Shown piece by piece: positions 1 to 13,500 of a stretch of DNA of 64,000 nucleotides. Location of the stretch: NCBI RefSeq assembly GCF_036689865.1, contig NZ_JBAHUQ010000011.1:97531-161530 (forward strand), read 5' to 3'. How positions within the stretch are numbered: position 1 is the stretch's first letter; the number at the start of each line of letters is the position of its first letter. Under the pieces are notes generated by a model. It was given only the letters and a program-made list of their open reading frames with translations, was not told where the DNA came from and ran no database searches. The position numbers and the translations under genes were made by a program. The stretch comes from Magnetococcus sp. PR-3 (GTDB taxonomy: Bacteria; Pseudomonadota; Magnetococcia; Magnetococcales; Magnetococcaceae).

Positions 1-836
1 AGATCAGGGTCGTTGGGGTGATCGTGGCGTAGAACCTGGTAGCTCAAGGTTATGGATCGTTGAGGCTTTGGTCGGTAGCGATACGAGGCGATGCCCCCAT
101 AGCTAGACCGGTAGTTCTCACCACCCAGGCGCCATAGGTTGGCAAGCCCCACAAACCCCACTTGATCGCGCTTTAGGTTATGCAGAACACCCACCCTTAG
201 TGTGCCCGTAGCTTCCCTTAAATCATCTCGGTCCAGCTGTCGTTTGATATCCAGTTCCGCACTGCCGATGATCTGCCATGGACCGGGTAGATCATGGGAT
301 AAACCAACCACCATGCCCATTAAGGTGAAGGGATCACTTTCACGGCTTAGGCTGTCTAGATCAAAGGATCCTAAATGATCAATGGTGGGAAAAAGCATAC
401 TGTGTGCATCTGGACCTTGGCTAACGTTACCATCATAGCCCATGCCCAACCGTACAAACCCTTTTAAGCGGGTTTGGGCGATAGCATTCTCGCCACGTAA
501 TGCACTTTCAGCCATCTTTTTTTGGATTGTCTGGGTAGCTGCTAGGGCTTCACCATGGTTAGGATCGGCAATTAAAACCCGCTCCATCGCAAAACTGGCG
601 CGTTCCCACTTGTGCATGCGCATGAGTACACGGCCAAGGAGCAGGTCGTAAGCTAGAACGCCGCCCCATTCAGGCTCAAGCGGTTCGAGCACCAAAAAAG
701 CTTTTTCGACCTCTCCAGCATCAAAGAGATGCTTCCCCTCCAGCCAAGCCGTCTGTTCAGCTTGTACCGAAGTGGTGATGAGAAGCGCCCCTATAAAATA
801 GGGGATAAAGCTTCTAAGGAGCTGGTTAGCCTGCAT
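1..836 (-). CDS. TPR-containing outer-membrane barrel protein, partial at left edge
   Basis: This frame stays open from an ATG at 836 to the window edge, so the C-terminus is missing. The first 25 residues look like a signal peptide (hydrophobic stretch ending SVQA). A helical segment with TPR-like spacing follows (residues about 27-105: WLEGKHLFDAGEVEKAFLVL, then ADPNHGEALAA). From about residue 115 the sequence becomes alternating and Gly/aromatic-rich (RLGMGYDGNVSQGPD), as in periplasmic-TPR plus beta-barrel proteins such as the Slam/DUF560 group. The start overlaps the stop of the receiver-kinase upstream by 11 bp, so it is the last visible gene of the sensor operon. A role at the outer membrane is inferred; substrate unknown. 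Confidence 0.75.
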   Translation of the reverse strand, partial: MQANQLLRSFIPYFIGALLITTSVQAEQTAWLEGKHLFDAGEVEKAFLVLEPLEPEWGGVLAYDLLLGRVLMRMHKWERASFAMERVLIADPNHGEALAATQTIQKKMAESALRGENAIAQTRLKGFVRLGMGYDGNVSQGPDAHSMLFPTIDHLGSFDLDSLSRESDPFTLMGMVVGLSHDLPGPWQIIGSAELDIKRQLDRDDLREATGTLRVGVLHNLKRDQVGFVGLANLWRLGGENYRSSYGGIASYRYRPKPQRSITLSYQVLRHDHPNDPD

Positions 837-1953
837 CACCAAATTCCTCTCTCTGTGCGTGAGGCTTTTGTTGATCAGAAAACCGTAAGGTAATGGTAGT
901 CCCCTCTTTTTCAGAGGAGTGCATGTGGATCTGACCACCCAGAGTTTGGGCAATTAGCTTCGCCGAGTAGGTTCCTAAACCGGTGCCTTCAGATTTACCC
1001 ATGCTTACGTACTTATCAAAAAAACGGGCCTGAATAGCCGCTGGAACAACGGCGGGGTTATGTATCCGAATCGTCGGCTCAGGCTCCATGGCGAGGATAA
1101 GGGTCACGATCTCTCCATCTGGTTGGGCCTCGTGCGCATTTTTGATCAGGTTTGCCAACATGGAATAGAAGAGTAACTCTTCTCCAATAATGTGAAAAAG
1201 AGGGTAAGGGGCCTGTTCAACCCCTTGTACAACAAGAGAGGCTGAAGTTTGTTGCAGTTCATCAAGTATCCGTTCGATAATCCGTACCACATTGACCGGT
1301 TCTGGCTTTAACCGATAGTTTCCCTGTTCCATTTGCAGCATGTCTAAAGAGCGGTTAATCATCTCCAACATTTTATAACCAGCCCGCTCTTGCAAGCGTA
1401 TCATCTCTTTATCATCGTCACAGATGCTTGGTTCATCCAGAAGATAATCGGTTACCCCTAAAATACCATGAAGAGGGGTTTTAAGATCGTGTCGGGTAAT
1501 ACGGTCAATGCTCTCTCGCATATCCAACATTTTTTCTAGTTCAGCATTACGTTCTGCCAAGCTCTCTCGGGCATGTTTTAAACCCAGGTGGGTGTTAACC
1601 CTAGCTAGGGTGATGGAAGGGTTCACAGGTTTAGTAATGTAGTCGACAGCCCCCAAAGCCAGCCCCCGCTTTTCATCCTCTTCCTGGGTTAAGGTCGTGA
1701 TGAAAATAATCGGAATATCTTGGGTTTCAAGGTCGCTTTTCAGATGGCGGCAAACCTCATATCCATCCATCTCTGGCATTTGAATATCTAGTAGAATCAT
1801 ATCCGGCTTAGGTATGGTCTTGGCACGTTCCAATGCCTGTTGACCACTTAAGGCAACCTTCACCCGGTGTTCCTGTTTAAGAATGTCGTTCAAAACGTTA
1901 ATGTTCAGTCGTTCATCATCAACAACCATTATGACCGATTGCATATCACTCAT
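826..1953 (-). CDS. Receiver-histidine kinase protein (REC-HisKA-HATPase)
   Basis: Soluble 375-residue protein with an N-terminal receiver (acid pocket D12-D13, phospho-acceptor D56 in [12 protein letters not shown]108) followed by a linker helix. The DHp segment has the phospho-His H155 in [10 protein letters not shown], and the HATPase domain has an N box near NLIKNAHEA and a G2 box [10 protein letters not shown]. There is no sensor domain of its own, so it probably receives phosphate at D56 from an upstream HPt protein and then modulates its own kinase. The start overlaps the stop of the hybrid kinase upstream by 4 bp (ATGA) and is preceded by GGAAGTG. Its receiver is very similar to those of the diguanylate cyclase and the sigma-54 activator elsewhere in the window. 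Confidence 0.9.
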   Translation of the reverse strand: MSDMQSVIMVVDDERLNINVLNDILKQEHRVKVALSGQQALERAKTIPKPDMILLDIQMPEMDGYEVCRHLKSDLETQDIPIIFITTLTQEEDEKRGLALGAVDYITKPVNPSITLARVNTHLGLKHARESLAERNAELEKMLDMRESIDRITRHDLKTPLHGILGVTDYLLDEPSICDDDKEMIRLQERAGYKMLEMINRSLDMLQMEQGNYRLKPEPVNVVRIIERILDELQQTSASLVVQGVEQAPYPLFHIIGEELLFYSMLANLIKNAHEAQPDGEIVTLILAMEPEPTIRIHNPAVVPAAIQARFFDKYVSMGKSEGTGLGTYSAKLIAQTLGGQIHMHSSEKEGTTITLRFSDQQKPHAQREEFGDAG

Positions 1954-4900
1954 GGTTCACTTCCAACTTGTATGCCGATGGATTGTGCCAGCTGGTTTAA
2001 GGTTTGTCGTGCCTGTTCAAAATCATATGCGTCCACCTGTTCACACAGTTGTTCCATACTCTCCTGGTGAGGTGTACCAACCATTTGTAGAAGGGGAGGC
2101 AGTTGATCCATGGCCTTTGGTGAGGCCTCCCTGATCAGTCTCATCAGCTTGGTGATGGCGCTTTGTAGCTGAGTTGAGGTAAAAGGCTCAGCCAAGGTGG
2201 GGTCAAAGCGCTCTGTGGTGATACCTTTTAAGCCCTGCATAACACAGGTATGAGCCTCTGCCAGTCGTGCCAGGGTTGAGGCCTCTGGTTTTTGTTCAAC
2301 CATGGCTGCTGCCCTGGATAACGTTTCAGCCCCAAGGTTGGCGGCGGTTCCCTTAAGGGCGTGAGCCAATTTACGTAAAGATGCCTGATCCCCCTGTTGA
2401 TTGTATTTTTGCAGTTTTATCATATCTCCTTGATGATCCGTATAAAATTCAACTAAAAGCTTGTGGTAAAGTGCATGGTTCCCCCGAATGCGTGAGAGAC
2501 CAGCTGTATGATTAATACCTGGGAATAGGTCTGTGCTGTTCTCTAAAGGCGAGGCGGAGCCCTCCATGGCAGGCGAGGGGGGATGTTGTAGCCAACGGCC
2601 AATGGTTTGGTAGAGTCGTTGGGGCTCAACCGGTTTGGGAATATGGTCATTCATGCCTTCGGCTAAGCAGCGCTCTTGATCACCAGCCATCGCATGGGCC
2701 GTCATGGCGATAATGGGGAGGTTGGAGAGGTGTTCTAAAGCTCGGATATGACGTGTGGTTTGATAACCATCCATAACCGGCATTTGAATATCCATTAACA
2801 CCAAATCAAAGTGGCTTTGGGCCAGTAGATCCAATGCCGCCTGACCATGACTTGCCACGGTTACGTTTAGCTCAGCCTGCTCCAATAATTCCACAGCCAC
2901 CTGTTGATTAATGGGGTTGTCCTCAACCAATAAAATGTGTGCAGAGGGTAAGGGCGCAGGGGTCCATACCGTCTCTTTAAGGGAAGCTTGGACCTCCAAG
3001 GCGGGCGACAAGGGTCTAAAACTGAGTGTGCAGTCAAACTCAGTCCCTTTGCCCAGGGTACTGGTCACAGAGATTTGCCCCCCCATTTGGGCGACCAAAC
3101 GTTGGCAGATGGAGAGCCCTAAGCCACTGCCCCCATACTTGCGTGAGGTGGAGGCATCGGCTTGAGAGAAGGCCTCAAACAGTTCTCCGACTTTTTGTGG
3201 TTCAATACCGATCCCGCTGTCGCGTACCAAAAAACGTAGAGTAACCTGGCTGTCTGTTTGATCGTGCAGCTGAACCTCGATCCGCACCCAGCCTGTTTCG
3301 GTAAACTTAATGGCATTTCCGATCAGGTTAATCAGTATCTGCTTCAGGCGTAGCGGGTCTCCCATTAGTTTTTGAGGGAGTGTGTGGGGTACGTTCATAC
3401 GATAGCTCAACTGTTTAGCTTGAGCTTTTTCAGCAAAAAAGGTGGCGAGCTCATGCATCACTGCATGCAGGCTAAAAGGGACCGATTCAATCTCTAGCTT
3501 GCCAGCTTCAATTTTTGAGAAATCCAGAACATTATTTACAATTTCAAGAAGGTAGTTCGTAGAGGTGTGAATGTTGGCAACATACTCTTTTTGTTGTGGG
3601 TTGAGCTGGGTTTTTTGAATGAGGTGTGACATCCCCATAATACCATTGATGGGGGTTCGAATTTCGTGGCTCATGGTGGCAATAAAGCGGCTTTTAGCGT
3701 CGTTGGCTTGGTCGGCAATCTGTTTGGCGTGTTGTAGATCTTGCGTACGTGCCATCACTTCATCTTTAAGCTTACTCTTGCTTTGCTTTAAGCTTTGCTG
3801 CTCCCTGTGTATGGCCTGTTCCTGTTGTTGCCGTAGTAGGTTGATGTGGTCTGCCAGGGCCAAAGAGAAAAAAGCCGCTTCAAACCATAAACCGATACGC
3901 CCTGCCCAGGTTGAAAGCAGCATGGACTCTGAAATACCTAACCACCACATTAATGTGGGAGAGTAGCAAAAGGCAGCGATAACCCAGGCGACCGTATAAA
4001 ACCGAGCACGGCGTTTACCTTGGCGCCAAACCCACATGCCGATAAAGGGTAGAATAATGATAAAAACACCCATACTAAGAAGCAGCTTAATGGCGAGAAT
4101 CTTATTGCCTAAAAGCATAATGCACGGTGCGGCAAAGGTGTAGATCATCGCGGCTTTTAAAAGCCAATCTGCCCGGGGTAGGTGTTGAGAGGTATTAAGA
4201 AAACTCCGACTAAATTGGATGATGGACATGAACATAATGCTCATGCTTATCACGGTTAAACTATTGGTTAAAAATGGGGAGTCGTTATAGAGATAACGAT
4301 GCCCGATCCCCATCATGATTAAGCTGGAGATCAGAAGTGTCACCACATAGGCCACATACCATAAATACTCAGTTAGACGTGTGGCAAAAAAGATAAACAG
4401 GTTATACACAGCCATAAAGATCAAGCCACCAAAGAAAAATCCCTTTAACAGGCCGTGTTCTTCATTGGCTTCATAATAGCTCTGTATGGACCAGGCACGG
4501 AGTTGGGCGTCAATCATACCCCCATCGACATGCTGCATACGTAAATAGAGCAGCTGGTCACCGTGTGCTGGGGTGGTGATTGGAACCACATAGGATTCTG
4601 CAGCAATGGGACGGTTAGAAAAAGGACGTAGATCCCCAAGTTGTAAACCTGTGATCTGCCCCGATACGGTCTGTTGGTAAACGTCGAGATGATCGGTGTG
4701 ATTATAGGGGGCATGCAACAACCAGGAAATGGCGTTCTCAGTTGGGTTTTTTACACGTAGTTGTATCCACCAAGAGGCTTTAGAAAAACCCATGGTGGTG
4801 TTTTTTTCGAGCAACGGTTTAAACTGATTTTGCCACTCTCCCGCATACAGGGTCTCAATGGTAACCTGATGATCCTGGTCTTTCAGCAAAAGCATATGGG

Positions 4901-5045
4901 TATAGAGATCTTGCCCCTGCAAAGATAAACTCAGATCGAGTGGCTGGGGCTCTGCCTGAGCAGTTGAAATACATGAAAATATAAGCACCCATAAACAGAG
5001 TAGGGTGGTTCTAAATCTTTGATATGAAATAGTTGGGTTCATCAT
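1950..5045 (-). CDS. 7TMR-DISM hybrid histidine kinase with REC and HPt
   Basis: Membrane hybrid kinase of 1031 residues. It has a signal peptide (1-31), a periplasmic 7TMR-DISM extracellular domain (about 40-190, containing [14 protein letters not shown]), seven membrane segments (about 200-400) and a coiled coil. HisKA follows with the His near 457 ([11 protein letters not shown]), HATPase (GGSGLGLSI near 650), REC (ILLVEDN near 703, phospho-Asp near 750 in [11 protein letters not shown]) and a C-terminal HPt ([14 protein letters not shown] near 895). It therefore carries a full His-Asp-His relay and needs only a terminal receiver. Extracellular DISM domains of this type are often carbohydrate-binding-like, but the ligand cannot be read here. 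Two ATGs stand in tandem; the first is used. It lies 3 bp after the four-PBP kinase and overlaps the next gene by 4 bp. It is paralogous to the hybrid kinase ending at 10499. Confidence 0.92.
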   Translation of the reverse strand: MMNPTISYQRFRTTLLCLWVLIFSCISTAQAEPQPLDLSLSLQGQDLYTHMLLLKDQDHQVTIETLYAGEWQNQFKPLLEKNTTMGFSKASWWIQLRVKNPTENAISWLLHAPYNHTDHLDVYQQTVSGQITGLQLGDLRPFSNRPIAAESYVVPITTPAHGDQLLYLRMQHVDGGMIDAQLRAWSIQSYYEANEEHGLLKGFFFGGLIFMAVYNLFIFFATRLTEYLWYVAYVVTLLISSLIMMGIGHRYLYNDSPFLTNSLTVISMSIMFMSIIQFSRSFLNTSQHLPRADWLLKAAMIYTFAAPCIMLLGNKILAIKLLLSMGVFIIILPFIGMWVWRQGKRRARFYTVAWVIAAFCYSPTLMWWLGISESMLLSTWAGRIGLWFEAAFFSLALADHINLLRQQQEQAIHREQQSLKQSKSKLKDEVMARTQDLQHAKQIADQANDAKSRFIATMSHEIRTPINGIMGMSHLIQKTQLNPQQKEYVANIHTSTNYLLEIVNNVLDFSKIEAGKLEIESVPFSLHAVMHELATFFAEKAQAKQLSYRMNVPHTLPQKLMGDPLRLKQILINLIGNAIKFTETGWVRIEVQLHDQTDSQVTLRFLVRDSGIGIEPQKVGELFEAFSQADASTSRKYGGSGLGLSICQRLVAQMGGQISVTSTLGKGTEFDCTLSFRPLSPALEVQASLKETVWTPAPLPSAHILLVEDNPINQQVAVELLEQAELNVTVASHGQAALDLLAQSHFDLVLMDIQMPVMDGYQTTRHIRALEHLSNLPIIAMTAHAMAGDQERCLAEGMNDHIPKPVEPQRLYQTIGRWLQHPPSPAMEGSASPLENSTDLFPGINHTAGLSRIRGNHALYHKLLVEFYTDHQGDMIKLQKYNQQGDQASLRKLAHALKGTAANLGAETLSRAAAMVEQKPEASTLARLAEAHTCVMQGLKGITTERFDPTLAEPFTSTQLQSAITKLMRLIREASPKAMDQLPPLLQMVGTPHQESMEQLCEQVDAYDFEQARQTLNQLAQSIGIQVGSEP

Positions 5046-5048
5046 AGC

Positions 5049-8000
5049 CTACTTCGCACGTTCAGGGTTGTGGGTGGTGGGTATGGCTGGGTTCTCTTTA
5101 TGGGTGGAATCGAAAATGTGTTCCAAAATAATAAGAGCCTGCTCAAACTCATACAGGGCGAGCTGTTGGCTGAGTTGTTCGATTAAAGGGGTATATGTTT
5201 GATCTAAGTGCTGTTGTAGATGGGGCAGCAGATCAGATGCTTCTGGTGAGGCATCTTTTAAAGCATGTCGCATTTTGGATATCACCAGGGCTGCTCGGTC
5301 AGGATCACTCTGGTTTACCTGAATAGGCTGTGGCCTCTTTTCGGTGGCTAAGATCACTTCTAATCCAGCCATGAGCTCTTCCAGTCTCAGCGACATTTGC
5401 TGAATATCCGTATATTGGGGTGATAACTCCACAGCTTCTGCCATTTGGGCAAGACGGTTTGCCCCAAGGTTTGCCGCTGCACCTTTAAGGGTGTGCGCCA
5501 ATTGTTGTAGGGTTTCCAAATCGCCCTCCTTAAACAGATCCAAGGCCCGCTGTATGGCAGGATGATGATCTTCATGAAAGGCGCTTAGCAGTTTTAAATA
5601 GAGCGGCTTATTACCCCGAACTCGCTCCAACCCCATCTGCCAATTCACCCCTTCAATGGTGGGCCAGGGTAATGAGGTTTGTGGTGTTGATGAATCCTTT
5701 GAATGGAATGTAAGGGGTTGGTTAAGGGTAGCTGGATGTGCTAGCCAGTGGCTCAGGGTATGGTAAAGCTGTTCGGGATCAATGGGTTTGGAGACGTGGT
5801 CGTTCATGCCGACTTCTAAGCATTTTTCTCGGTCTCCTGCCAAAGCATGGGCTGTCATGGCAATGATGGGCAGTTGGGCAAACTGCGGATCTTGCCGGAT
5901 TAATAAGGTGGCTTGGTGACCATCCATCACGGGCATTTGAATATCCATCAATACCAAATCAAAAGACTCTGTCTCTAAGATTGTGAGGGCTTGCGCGCCA
6001 TCCTCAGCAAGGGTCACGGTTAACCCAACAGAGGTTAACAGTTCACGAGCAACCAGTTGGTTGGTACGGTTATCTTCAACCAACAGAATATGCTGCCCAT
6101 CAAAGCGAGGTATGGTTCGTCGATCGATAAGACCACTCCTCAAGCTTTTTACCTGCGCCTCTGTTGCGATCTTAAAATGGAGCGTAAAGAAGAAACGGCT
6201 ACCCAACTCTGGCCAGCTTTCTAGACTAATTTGTCCCCCCATTACAGCGACCAAGCGTTGACAAATGGCCAGCCCCAGGCCGGTGCCCCCATACTTCCGG
6301 GTGGTGGACCCATCAGCCTGGTTAAATGCCTGAAACACCTCCTGCTGCTGCACTTTATCCATACCAATTCCGGTGTCGTGCACAGAAAATGTTAGCTGTA
6401 ACAAATCATTTTTAGATTGGTCACATGCCACCACCACCTTGACCACACCGGATTCCGTAAATTTGATGGCGTTACTGATCAAGTTGCCCAAAACTTGTTC
6501 CAAGCGCAGGGCGTCCCCCACAAGGTGAGAGGGGATTTCAGGCTCGACCTGGATGTCAAAATTCAGTTGTTTCTCATGGGCTTTTACCCCATACAGGCTA
6601 CGCAAATTCTCCAGTACACCGTTTAAAGCAAAGGGGACACTCTCAGTCTGTAGTTTGCCTGCTTCAATTTTTGAAAAATCAAGAATATCGTTAATAAGGC
6701 TCAGCAAGAGTCGAGATGAGGTGTTGATTTTATTTAAATAATCTCGCACTTGATTGTTGGGGTCTGCCCGTAAGGCTAAATGGGTAAGGCCAATGATGGG
6801 ATTAAGAGGGGTACGGATTTCATGGCTCATATTGGCTAAAAATTCACTTTTTGCCTGGTTGGCAACTTCAGCCAAATCCCGAGCCAGCTTTAACTCCTGT
6901 TGGCGCTGCATTTGTTCGGTTATATCAAACATAAAACCATGTAAAGATACTGGCTTTTCATCTTGTTTAGTGACGGAAATAAACTCCCGCACCCATACCG
7001 TTTCACCATCCGCGGTATACATACGAAATTCCAGGATATGATCTTTACCTTGGGCTGTATCCTGGGTGCAGGTGGATAGGGTTCGATCTCGATCTTCTGG
7101 GTGGATCCGGCTGGCCCAGGCATCCATGTTGGTCCAACTGCTACAGGGGTAGCCAAGCCACCGTTCAACCTGAGTTCCCATATAGGTATATCGGTTGGTG
7201 GCCAGATCAAAACTAAAAGGTACGGTCTGGGAGGACTCTACCAAATGGCGGAATTTGGCTTCACTCTCCATCAAGGCCGCTTCATTGGCACGGATTGCCC
7301 GGTTGAGCCCCGCCAGCTTGCGGTTCCAATAGGCGACAATGAGTATGATTAATCCCAGAACAACCAACAGTTGCCAGAAACGGGTGTAGTCAAAAATTTT
7401 CTCAAATTTAATGGCAAACCATTTGTCTGCTAAGAGTTGTCGCTCCTCCTGAGAAAAGCTTGTTAAGGCTTTATTCAGGGTTGAAAGAAGTTCTGGAGGA
7501 GCTTGCTTACTCATGGCAACCGAGAGCTCTAGGGGAATATCCAATTTACCGCCAATTTTTAATTGGGTGATCCCTTGCCGACGCATTTGATAACCAATGG
7601 TAGGGGCTGTATCCACAAACCCAAAAATTTGACCACCCCGAGCACGGGTCAGGCCGTCGGCCACGCTTTCAACCTCTACAATGGCCAGGTTGGGATATTT
7701 GGCGCGGATCAGATCAATGTGGGCATAGTCCCTGACCACCCCTAGGGTTTTATCTTTAATGGCGGCTAAGTTTTCGATAAACAGCTCTTCATTACGAACA
7801 GCGACCACCAGTGGGTAGTGCCCGTGAGGATGTGTAAAGAGCAGGTGGGCACGCCTTGGGGCGGTTTCTGCCGCGGCAGCCAATAACTGGCAGCGCCCCT
7901 GTTTGACATACGCGAGAGATTGGCTCCAGCTCTGCGTCGGTACCAGTTGCATAGGCATGCCTATGCGGTTACCAAGCTGTAGAATAAGATCGGCGATCAT

Positions 8001-10502
8001 GCCTTCATGGCGCCCTTCATCATTAATACGCTCAAAAGGCATCCAATTGGGGTCGACACAGTAGCTCAGATGGCTGAATAACTCCAAATGCTCACGGCGC
8101 CATTTTTTTTCTCCATCACTTAACTCAAGCTGTGGTTGTTGTGATGTCAGGTTGGGGTAGAGCCATTTTTTACGCAGTTGCTCCAGTTTTTCTGGTTTTA
8201 CCTGTGTATATAAGCGATTTAATAACCCATTTAAAACAGGACGGTTTTTGGCAACGGCAAAGGCTGCATAGCGGTTTTCCATGTTGGGAAAACGGGCTGC
8301 GCCACTTGGTTTAATATTGACCAGATTAAGTTTTCTAGCTGCCCAAGTTGCCAGTACACCACTCACAAGTGCAGCATCTGCATGACCATATGACACGGCT
8401 TCAAGAGCCTTGGGTAGCGAGTCTACATAGTAAGGGATATGGTCAATGTCACTTTTAACCATGGCTTGGTGCCAAGGATGGGCTTTGACTAAAGCAATGC
8501 GTTTGCCACGAAGAGAGGCTAAATCGGGTAGAGGTAAGCTTTGGGTTTGAGTAATGATGGCGGGATAATTAACCCGCACAATGGGGTCTGAAAACTGTAA
8601 AAGTTTTTTTCGTGAAGGTAGCATCAGCAAGGAAGTTAAGAGATCTCCCTGGCCTTGATTAAGCATTTTGGCATAGGTAGGGGTTCCACCATGTCGTTCC
8701 TTATGGATCAGCTGCACATCCAGATCTTCAAACATTAAGTTCAGTAGATCTATAAAATAGCCCTGGGCTTTGCCATCCTCAAAAAAGGTGTAGGGTGGAA
8801 GGTCGGGATGGTTGAGGATGGTGAATTGAGGCTGTTCTTGTAGGAGGCTCCGCTGCTCTTGGCTTAATGAGGCCCACTTTTTAGTGGATGGGGTTTGCGG
8901 TGCCTGCTCCAGGGAGATCCAACGGCGTAGGATGGTTTTCCGTTCTTCCACGCTGAGTGAAGCAAGCCCTTTATTAAGAATATTCCTAAGCAGGGGCCAA
9001 TCCTTACGAATGGCAAATGTACCAGGGAAAGGCCAGTGGAATTCACCGGAAATTTTAAGGTTGGCGTGCCCCTCCTGCTCTAAATAGTAAGAGGCCACAG
9101 GTAAATAGACCGCAAAGATATCAATCTCCCCAAACGCCAATTTTCGAAGGCCCTGTGGAATGTTTTCTACGGTTTGTAAGGTGATTTCAGGATGTTTTTC
9201 TTGCAGGTACCCTGCTTCAGGGTAGCCTTTCGTTACCGCAATCGTTTGGCCAGCCAGTTTTTTTAGATCCAGATAGTCTTGCTGTTCCTTGCGGGTTAGC
9301 AGCACCATGGGAAAATCAAAATAGGTATCCCCAAAATTTAAATAGGCACGGTTTTCATCATCCTCCACATTGGCGCCCATCATATCAATCTCGCCATGTT
9401 TGATGGCCGTCACCACCTCTGGCCAGTTGGCATACTGCTTGGCTTCAAAGTGCAACCCAGTGCGTTGAGTCAGTACATGGAGAATGTCCGCAGTTAAGCC
9501 TGCGTATTGTCCCTGTTTATTAAAAAACTCAATGGGTGGAAAATGGGGGTCAGGCCCCACCCGAATGACCGGGTGCTCGTCGATAAACTTCTTTTCCTCT
9601 TGTGTCAATAATAGGCTGGTTTTATGGGGCTTGTTTATGTGTGGGGCCCATCTGTTTAAAAGGGTGTGAAAGGCTTTATCCGATAGAGCGGTTAAGGCTT
9701 TGTTCAGCAACGTCTGCAAAAGGGGTTGATCATGTTGAACACCCAGATGAATGGATTTAACCGGGCTGCTAATTTTGATTGCTTCTCTAATCTGCAAGTT
9801 GGTCAATGGATGGTTTTGGATCAACCAGTGCCCGGTTGCGGGGTCGATTACATGCCCATCGGCCAACCCGTTGGAAACAGCTTTTAACGCCTCCAAGGGG
9901 CTCTGTGTCCAATAGGGTTGGATATCAGGGTAGCTGCGAAGAATGCTCTGACTGGAGGCATCCTTGATCATCATCGCAACTTTGCCCCTTTTTTGGGCAA
10001 TTTGGAGAAGGGTTTGATCTTTGCTATTTATCTGCGTCACCAAATGGTTGGAGAGGGATAAATAGGGTTGGGTTAAACGGATAAAACGGGCCTTTTCAGC
10101 TGTTTTAACAACACCCATGAGGATATCTAATTTTTTTTCACGGAACATTTGTACTTGCTCAGTGCTTGTACGTCCGTTGATGAAAACGATCTGGATCCCC
10201 AGTTTATTGGCCAGTAAATGGATAAGGTCGACGGAAAAGCCTTGTGATTGACCGTTGGCGCTGTCATGCAAGGGTGGCCAGTCAAGTTCATGGGCAACCT
10301 TCAGGGTCGGGTAAGCGTTCAGCCACGCCTGTTCTGCCGAGGTCAAGATCATTTCTGATCTCTGTTGAGCGGGCAGTGTGCTTGCTTTTTCCCCAAAGAT
10401 GGGCTCTGTCAGGGGTAGGCGATCCTCTGCAGTATGTCCATGACCAGGTAGCCAGAAAACAAGTCCGATCAGCAGTATGGATAATAGGCGTAGAATATTC
10501 AT
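5049..10502 (-). CDS. Giant BvgS-type hybrid kinase with four solute-binding domains
   Basis: The protein has 1817 residues. After a signal peptide come four tandem SBP_bac_3/PBPb (Venus flytrap) domains, each introduced by a similar helix and a beta strand. They begin near residues 50 ([20 protein letters not shown]), 300 ([18 protein letters not shown]), 545 ([10 protein letters not shown]) and 797 ([11 protein letters not shown]). One membrane segment lies near 1040-1058, then PAS (about 1080-1200), HisKA ([11 protein letters not shown], His near 1224), HATPase (GGTGLGLAI near 1410), REC (ILLVEDN near 1472, [11 protein letters not shown]) and HPt ([14 protein letters not shown] near 1670). 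BvgS itself has two PBPb domains, so four is unusual. I chose the ATG at 10502 because it overlaps the upstream stop as ATGA and follows GGGGG; an in-frame ATG 14 codons earlier would overlap the upstream gene by 46 bp. Ligands are probably amino acids or similar small solutes, by family only. Confidence 0.93.
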   Translation of the reverse strand: MNILRLLSILLIGLVFWLPGHGHTAEDRLPLTEPIFGEKASTLPAQQRSEMILTSAEQAWLNAYPTLKVAHELDWPPLHDSANGQSQGFSVDLIHLLANKLGIQIVFINGRTSTEQVQMFREKKLDILMGVVKTAEKARFIRLTQPYLSLSNHLVTQINSKDQTLLQIAQKRGKVAMMIKDASSQSILRSYPDIQPYWTQSPLEALKAVSNGLADGHVIDPATGHWLIQNHPLTNLQIREAIKISSPVKSIHLGVQHDQPLLQTLLNKALTALSDKAFHTLLNRWAPHINKPHKTSLLLTQEEKKFIDEHPVIRVGPDPHFPPIEFFNKQGQYAGLTADILHVLTQRTGLHFEAKQYANWPEVVTAIKHGEIDMMGANVEDDENRAYLNFGDTYFDFPMVLLTRKEQQDYLDLKKLAGQTIAVTKGYPEAGYLQEKHPEITLQTVENIPQGLRKLAFGEIDIFAVYLPVASYYLEQEGHANLKISGEFHWPFPGTFAIRKDWPLLRNILNKGLASLSVEERKTILRRWISLEQAPQTPSTKKWASLSQEQRSLLQEQPQFTILNHPDLPPYTFFEDGKAQGYFIDLLNLMFEDLDVQLIHKERHGGTPTYAKMLNQGQGDLLTSLLMLPSRKKLLQFSDPIVRVNYPAIITQTQSLPLPDLASLRGKRIALVKAHPWHQAMVKSDIDHIPYYVDSLPKALEAVSYGHADAALVSGVLATWAARKLNLVNIKPSGAARFPNMENRYAAFAVAKNRPVLNGLLNRLYTQVKPEKLEQLRKKWLYPNLTSQQPQLELSDGEKKWRREHLELFSHLSYCVDPNWMPFERINDEGRHEGMIADLILQLGNRIGMPMQLVPTQSWSQSLAYVKQGRCQLLAAAAETAPRRAHLLFTHPHGHYPLVVAVRNEELFIENLAAIKDKTLGVVRDYAHIDLIRAKYPNLAIVEVESVADGLTRARGGQIFGFVDTAPTIGYQMRRQGITQLKIGGKLDIPLELSVAMSKQAPPELLSTLNKALTSFSQEERQLLADKWFAIKFEKIFDYTRFWQLLVVLGLIILIVAYWNRKLAGLNRAIRANEAALMESEAKFRHLVESSQTVPFSFDLATNRYTYMGTQVERWLGYPCSSWTNMDAWASRIHPEDRDRTLSTCTQDTAQGKDHILEFRMYTADGETVWVREFISVTKQDEKPVSLHGFMFDITEQMQRQQELKLARDLAEVANQAKSEFLANMSHEIRTPLNPIIGLTHLALRADPNNQVRDYLNKINTSSRLLLSLINDILDFSKIEAGKLQTESVPFALNGVLENLRSLYGVKAHEKQLNFDIQVEPEIPSHLVGDALRLEQVLGNLISNAIKFTESGVVKVVVACDQSKNDLLQLTFSVHDTGIGMDKVQQQEVFQAFNQADGSTTRKYGGTGLGLAICQRLVAVMGGQISLESWPELGSRFFFTLHFKIATEAQVKSLRSGLIDRRTIPRFDGQHILLVEDNRTNQLVARELLTSVGLTVTLAEDGAQALTILETESFDLVLMDIQMPVMDGHQATLLIRQDPQFAQLPIIAMTAHALAGDREKCLEVGMNDHVSKPIDPEQLYHTLSHWLAHPATLNQPLTFHSKDSSTPQTSLPWPTIEGVNWQMGLERVRGNKPLYLKLLSAFHEDHHPAIQRALDLFKEGDLETLQQLAHTLKGAAANLGANRLAQMAEAVELSPQYTDIQQMSLRLEELMAGLEVILATEKRPQPIQVNQSDPDRAALVISKMRHALKDASPEASDLLPHLQQHLDQTYTPLIEQLSQQLALYEFEQALIILEHIFDSTHKENPAIPTTHNPERAK

Positions 10503-13500
10503 TGAACGCCCCCTTTGGTGGAAGCTTCTCTGTGTTGATTCCATTGAGAGAGCGTTTTTTGAGCATCTTCAAAGCGGAACGATTCCAAATGTTTGGTAAT
10601 ACGGCTTAAATAAGGTTCATGCTCAGCCCCTATGGCTGTATGAAGCTGTGTCAGCAGCTCTAGTGCTTCTGGGTTGGCCTCTTCAATGAGTTGGGCGAGT
10701 TGCCGCACCTGTGCTTGGAAAATGGTGTCATCCACTGCCGTTGTATCGGAGGCCTGAGTGGGTTCGGGTGTGAGGTCAATACTGGCCAATCCTGCCATGA
10801 CTTCTTGGAAGGCATGGGTAAGCTGCATGAGGGGCGTTTGGGGATCCAAACCCTGTTTTAGGGTTTGCTCTAATGTTGCTGCAGCCTCACTTAGAGGCTC
10901 CGCACCAAGGTTACCGGCAGACCCTTTGAGCAGGTGAGCCACTCTTGAAGCCTGAGTGTGGTGCGCCTTTGAGAGTAAAGACTCCAGCTCTGCCAGTGCC
11001 TGATTGTGATCCAGATAAAATTGCTGGAGAAGTTTGCGGTAAAGCCGACGGTTGTGACGTACCCGGTGTAACCCGATAACCATATCAATACCGGGTAATT
11101 CAGCGGGTAAACTCTCAGTGCTTGTATCGACGACAGGCTGCTGAGCGCTGCTGTGAGACCCATTGGGTTGTATGGGAAGCCAGCGTGCCAAGGTATGATA
11201 GAGATGTTGTGGTTCAACGGGCTTACCCACATGGTCGTTCATGCCTGCAGCCAAGCAGCGCTCCTGGTCACTGAACAGGGCGTGGGCTGTCATGGCAATA
11301 ATGGGTAGATCTGCAAAACGTTTGTCACTGCGGATAAGGGCCGTCGCCTGATACCCATCCATTTGGGGCATCTGTATATCCATCAAGATCAAGTCAAAAC
11401 GCTCTTTTTGCACACGATCTACAGCGGCTATGCCGTTATCTACGATGGTTACGCTTAATCCCACCACTTCCAGCAACTCTTTGGCGACTTGCTGATTGGT
11501 TGGGTTATCCTCCACCAACAGCAGGCTTGCAGGTTCAAAATCCGGTGTGGGGGCGTTGAGATCCAGATATCGGTCGAGTTGACCTTTTACGGTCCCTTCT
11601 ACGATCTGAAAATCCAGTTCAAAGGCAAACAGGCTACCTTCATCCACCCTGCTTTCTACCTGGATTTGACTGCCCATCTGCTCCACCAGCCTTTGACAGA
11701 TAGACAGACCCAGCCCAGTTCCTCCATATTTGCGGGTGGTGGAGGAGTCGGCTTGAATAAACTCCCCAAAAAGATTATCTCGCTGATCTTCTGACATGCC
11801 GATTCCACTATCACGCACGGCAAAGCGCAGAGTTGCTTGGGTCTTGGTCTGTTTGATGGTTTCTATTTCCACCCGTACCCAGCCTGTATCGGTAAACTTA
11901 ATGGCATTACTCATTAAGTTGGCCAAAATCTGTTTGAGACGAAGAGGGTCTCCCAGCAAAGCGCGTGGTGTTTGGGGGGTGATATGGGTTTGTAAATCCA
12001 GGTGGCTGCTACGGGCTTTTGCCGCAAATAGGCTAGAGAGATTCTCCACCACTTCATCCAGAGAGAAAGGGGTGTGTTCAATCTCAAGTTTTCCGGCTTC
12101 AATCTTTGAGAAGTCTAGGATGTTGTTGACAATTTCTAGCAAATAACGGGTAGAGGAGCGGATTTTGTTGATGTAGTCTCGCTGTTGATCCGTAAGTACC
12201 GTGTTGAGGGAGAGATGGGCCATGCCCAGAATACCATTCATCGGTGTACGGATTTCATGACTCATTGTCGCCAAAAAAGCACTTTTAGCAGCATTGGCCT
12301 GATCCGCGATAATTTTAGCCTCTTCCAAATCACGCGTACGTTCGTTGACCTTCTGTTCTAAATACTCTTTGGTCTCCCGTAGCGCGATCTGTTCGCGCTC
12401 CAGTGCTTCGGCTTTTTCCTGACGCAAAATATTGATGGAGTCCGCCAGAGCAAGGGAGAAAATAGCCGCTTCAACCCATAGTCCGATCCGCCCCCCCCAG
12501 GTAAAGAGAATGTGAGAGTCGTGTAGGCCATACCACCGGCTGAATGAGAAGGAAAAGAAAACCATACCAAAGATCCAGGCAATGGTATAAAAGCGGGCTC
12601 GCTTCTCTTTTCTGTACCATATCCACCCGCCCAAAAAGGGAAGCAGGAAAATAAGAGGGGCAAGCGCCCGTGCCAAGTAGGCCATTTGTTCTTTGTAGCC
12701 CGTAGCCAAAAGTAGCAGTGCGAACAGTGCCAGCAACATGCCTGCTTTAAGCAGTTTATCCCACCGTGGTGTGTGTACCTTGGTGCGTAAAAAAACCCGC
12801 CCAAACTGAATCATAGAGATAAGGGCGACCGGGACTAGAATAATGTGCAGATAGTCGGTTAAGAAGGGTGAGTCATGATAGAAATAACGATGCCCAATCC
12901 CCTCCATCGCCATGCCGCTGATCAGCGCAGATAAAAGATAAATCAGATACCAAAAATATTCCCGCATATGTGTGGAAAAATAGACAAATATATTAAAGGT
13001 AAGCATAAACAGCAGGCCACCAAAGTAGATGCCCCGCATGATGCCCCTAATGTCACGATGTTCTGCAAAAGTCTGCGGTGACCAGAGCTCTAAACGGGTG
13101 GAAATCATGCCAACTTCTTTAAAGGCTAGGCGTACATAAATACGGGTTGAACCCTGGGCTGGTGTCTCTACAGATATGATATGAGATTCATCGGGAATCG
13201 GTCGTTTAGAGAACGGTTGTGAGTCCCCCAACTCATAAATATCCGGCTCACCCTTGCTGGGAAAAACATAAAAGGTGGCATGGTCGGTATGTGGAAAAGG
13301 TGACCGCACGAGCCAGGTGACAGGCTGAGCCGAGTGGTTGACGGCATCTATCCGCACCCACCAGACTGAACGGCTGGCAAACCCCATGTTGGTTTTTTCG
13401 TGAGCTAAGGATTTAAAGCGGTTTTCCCATGCTTGGCTCTGTACATCTGTAATGGTTAAATTGCGACCTTGATCCTCCAATGCCAGTGCGTAAGGGTTGG

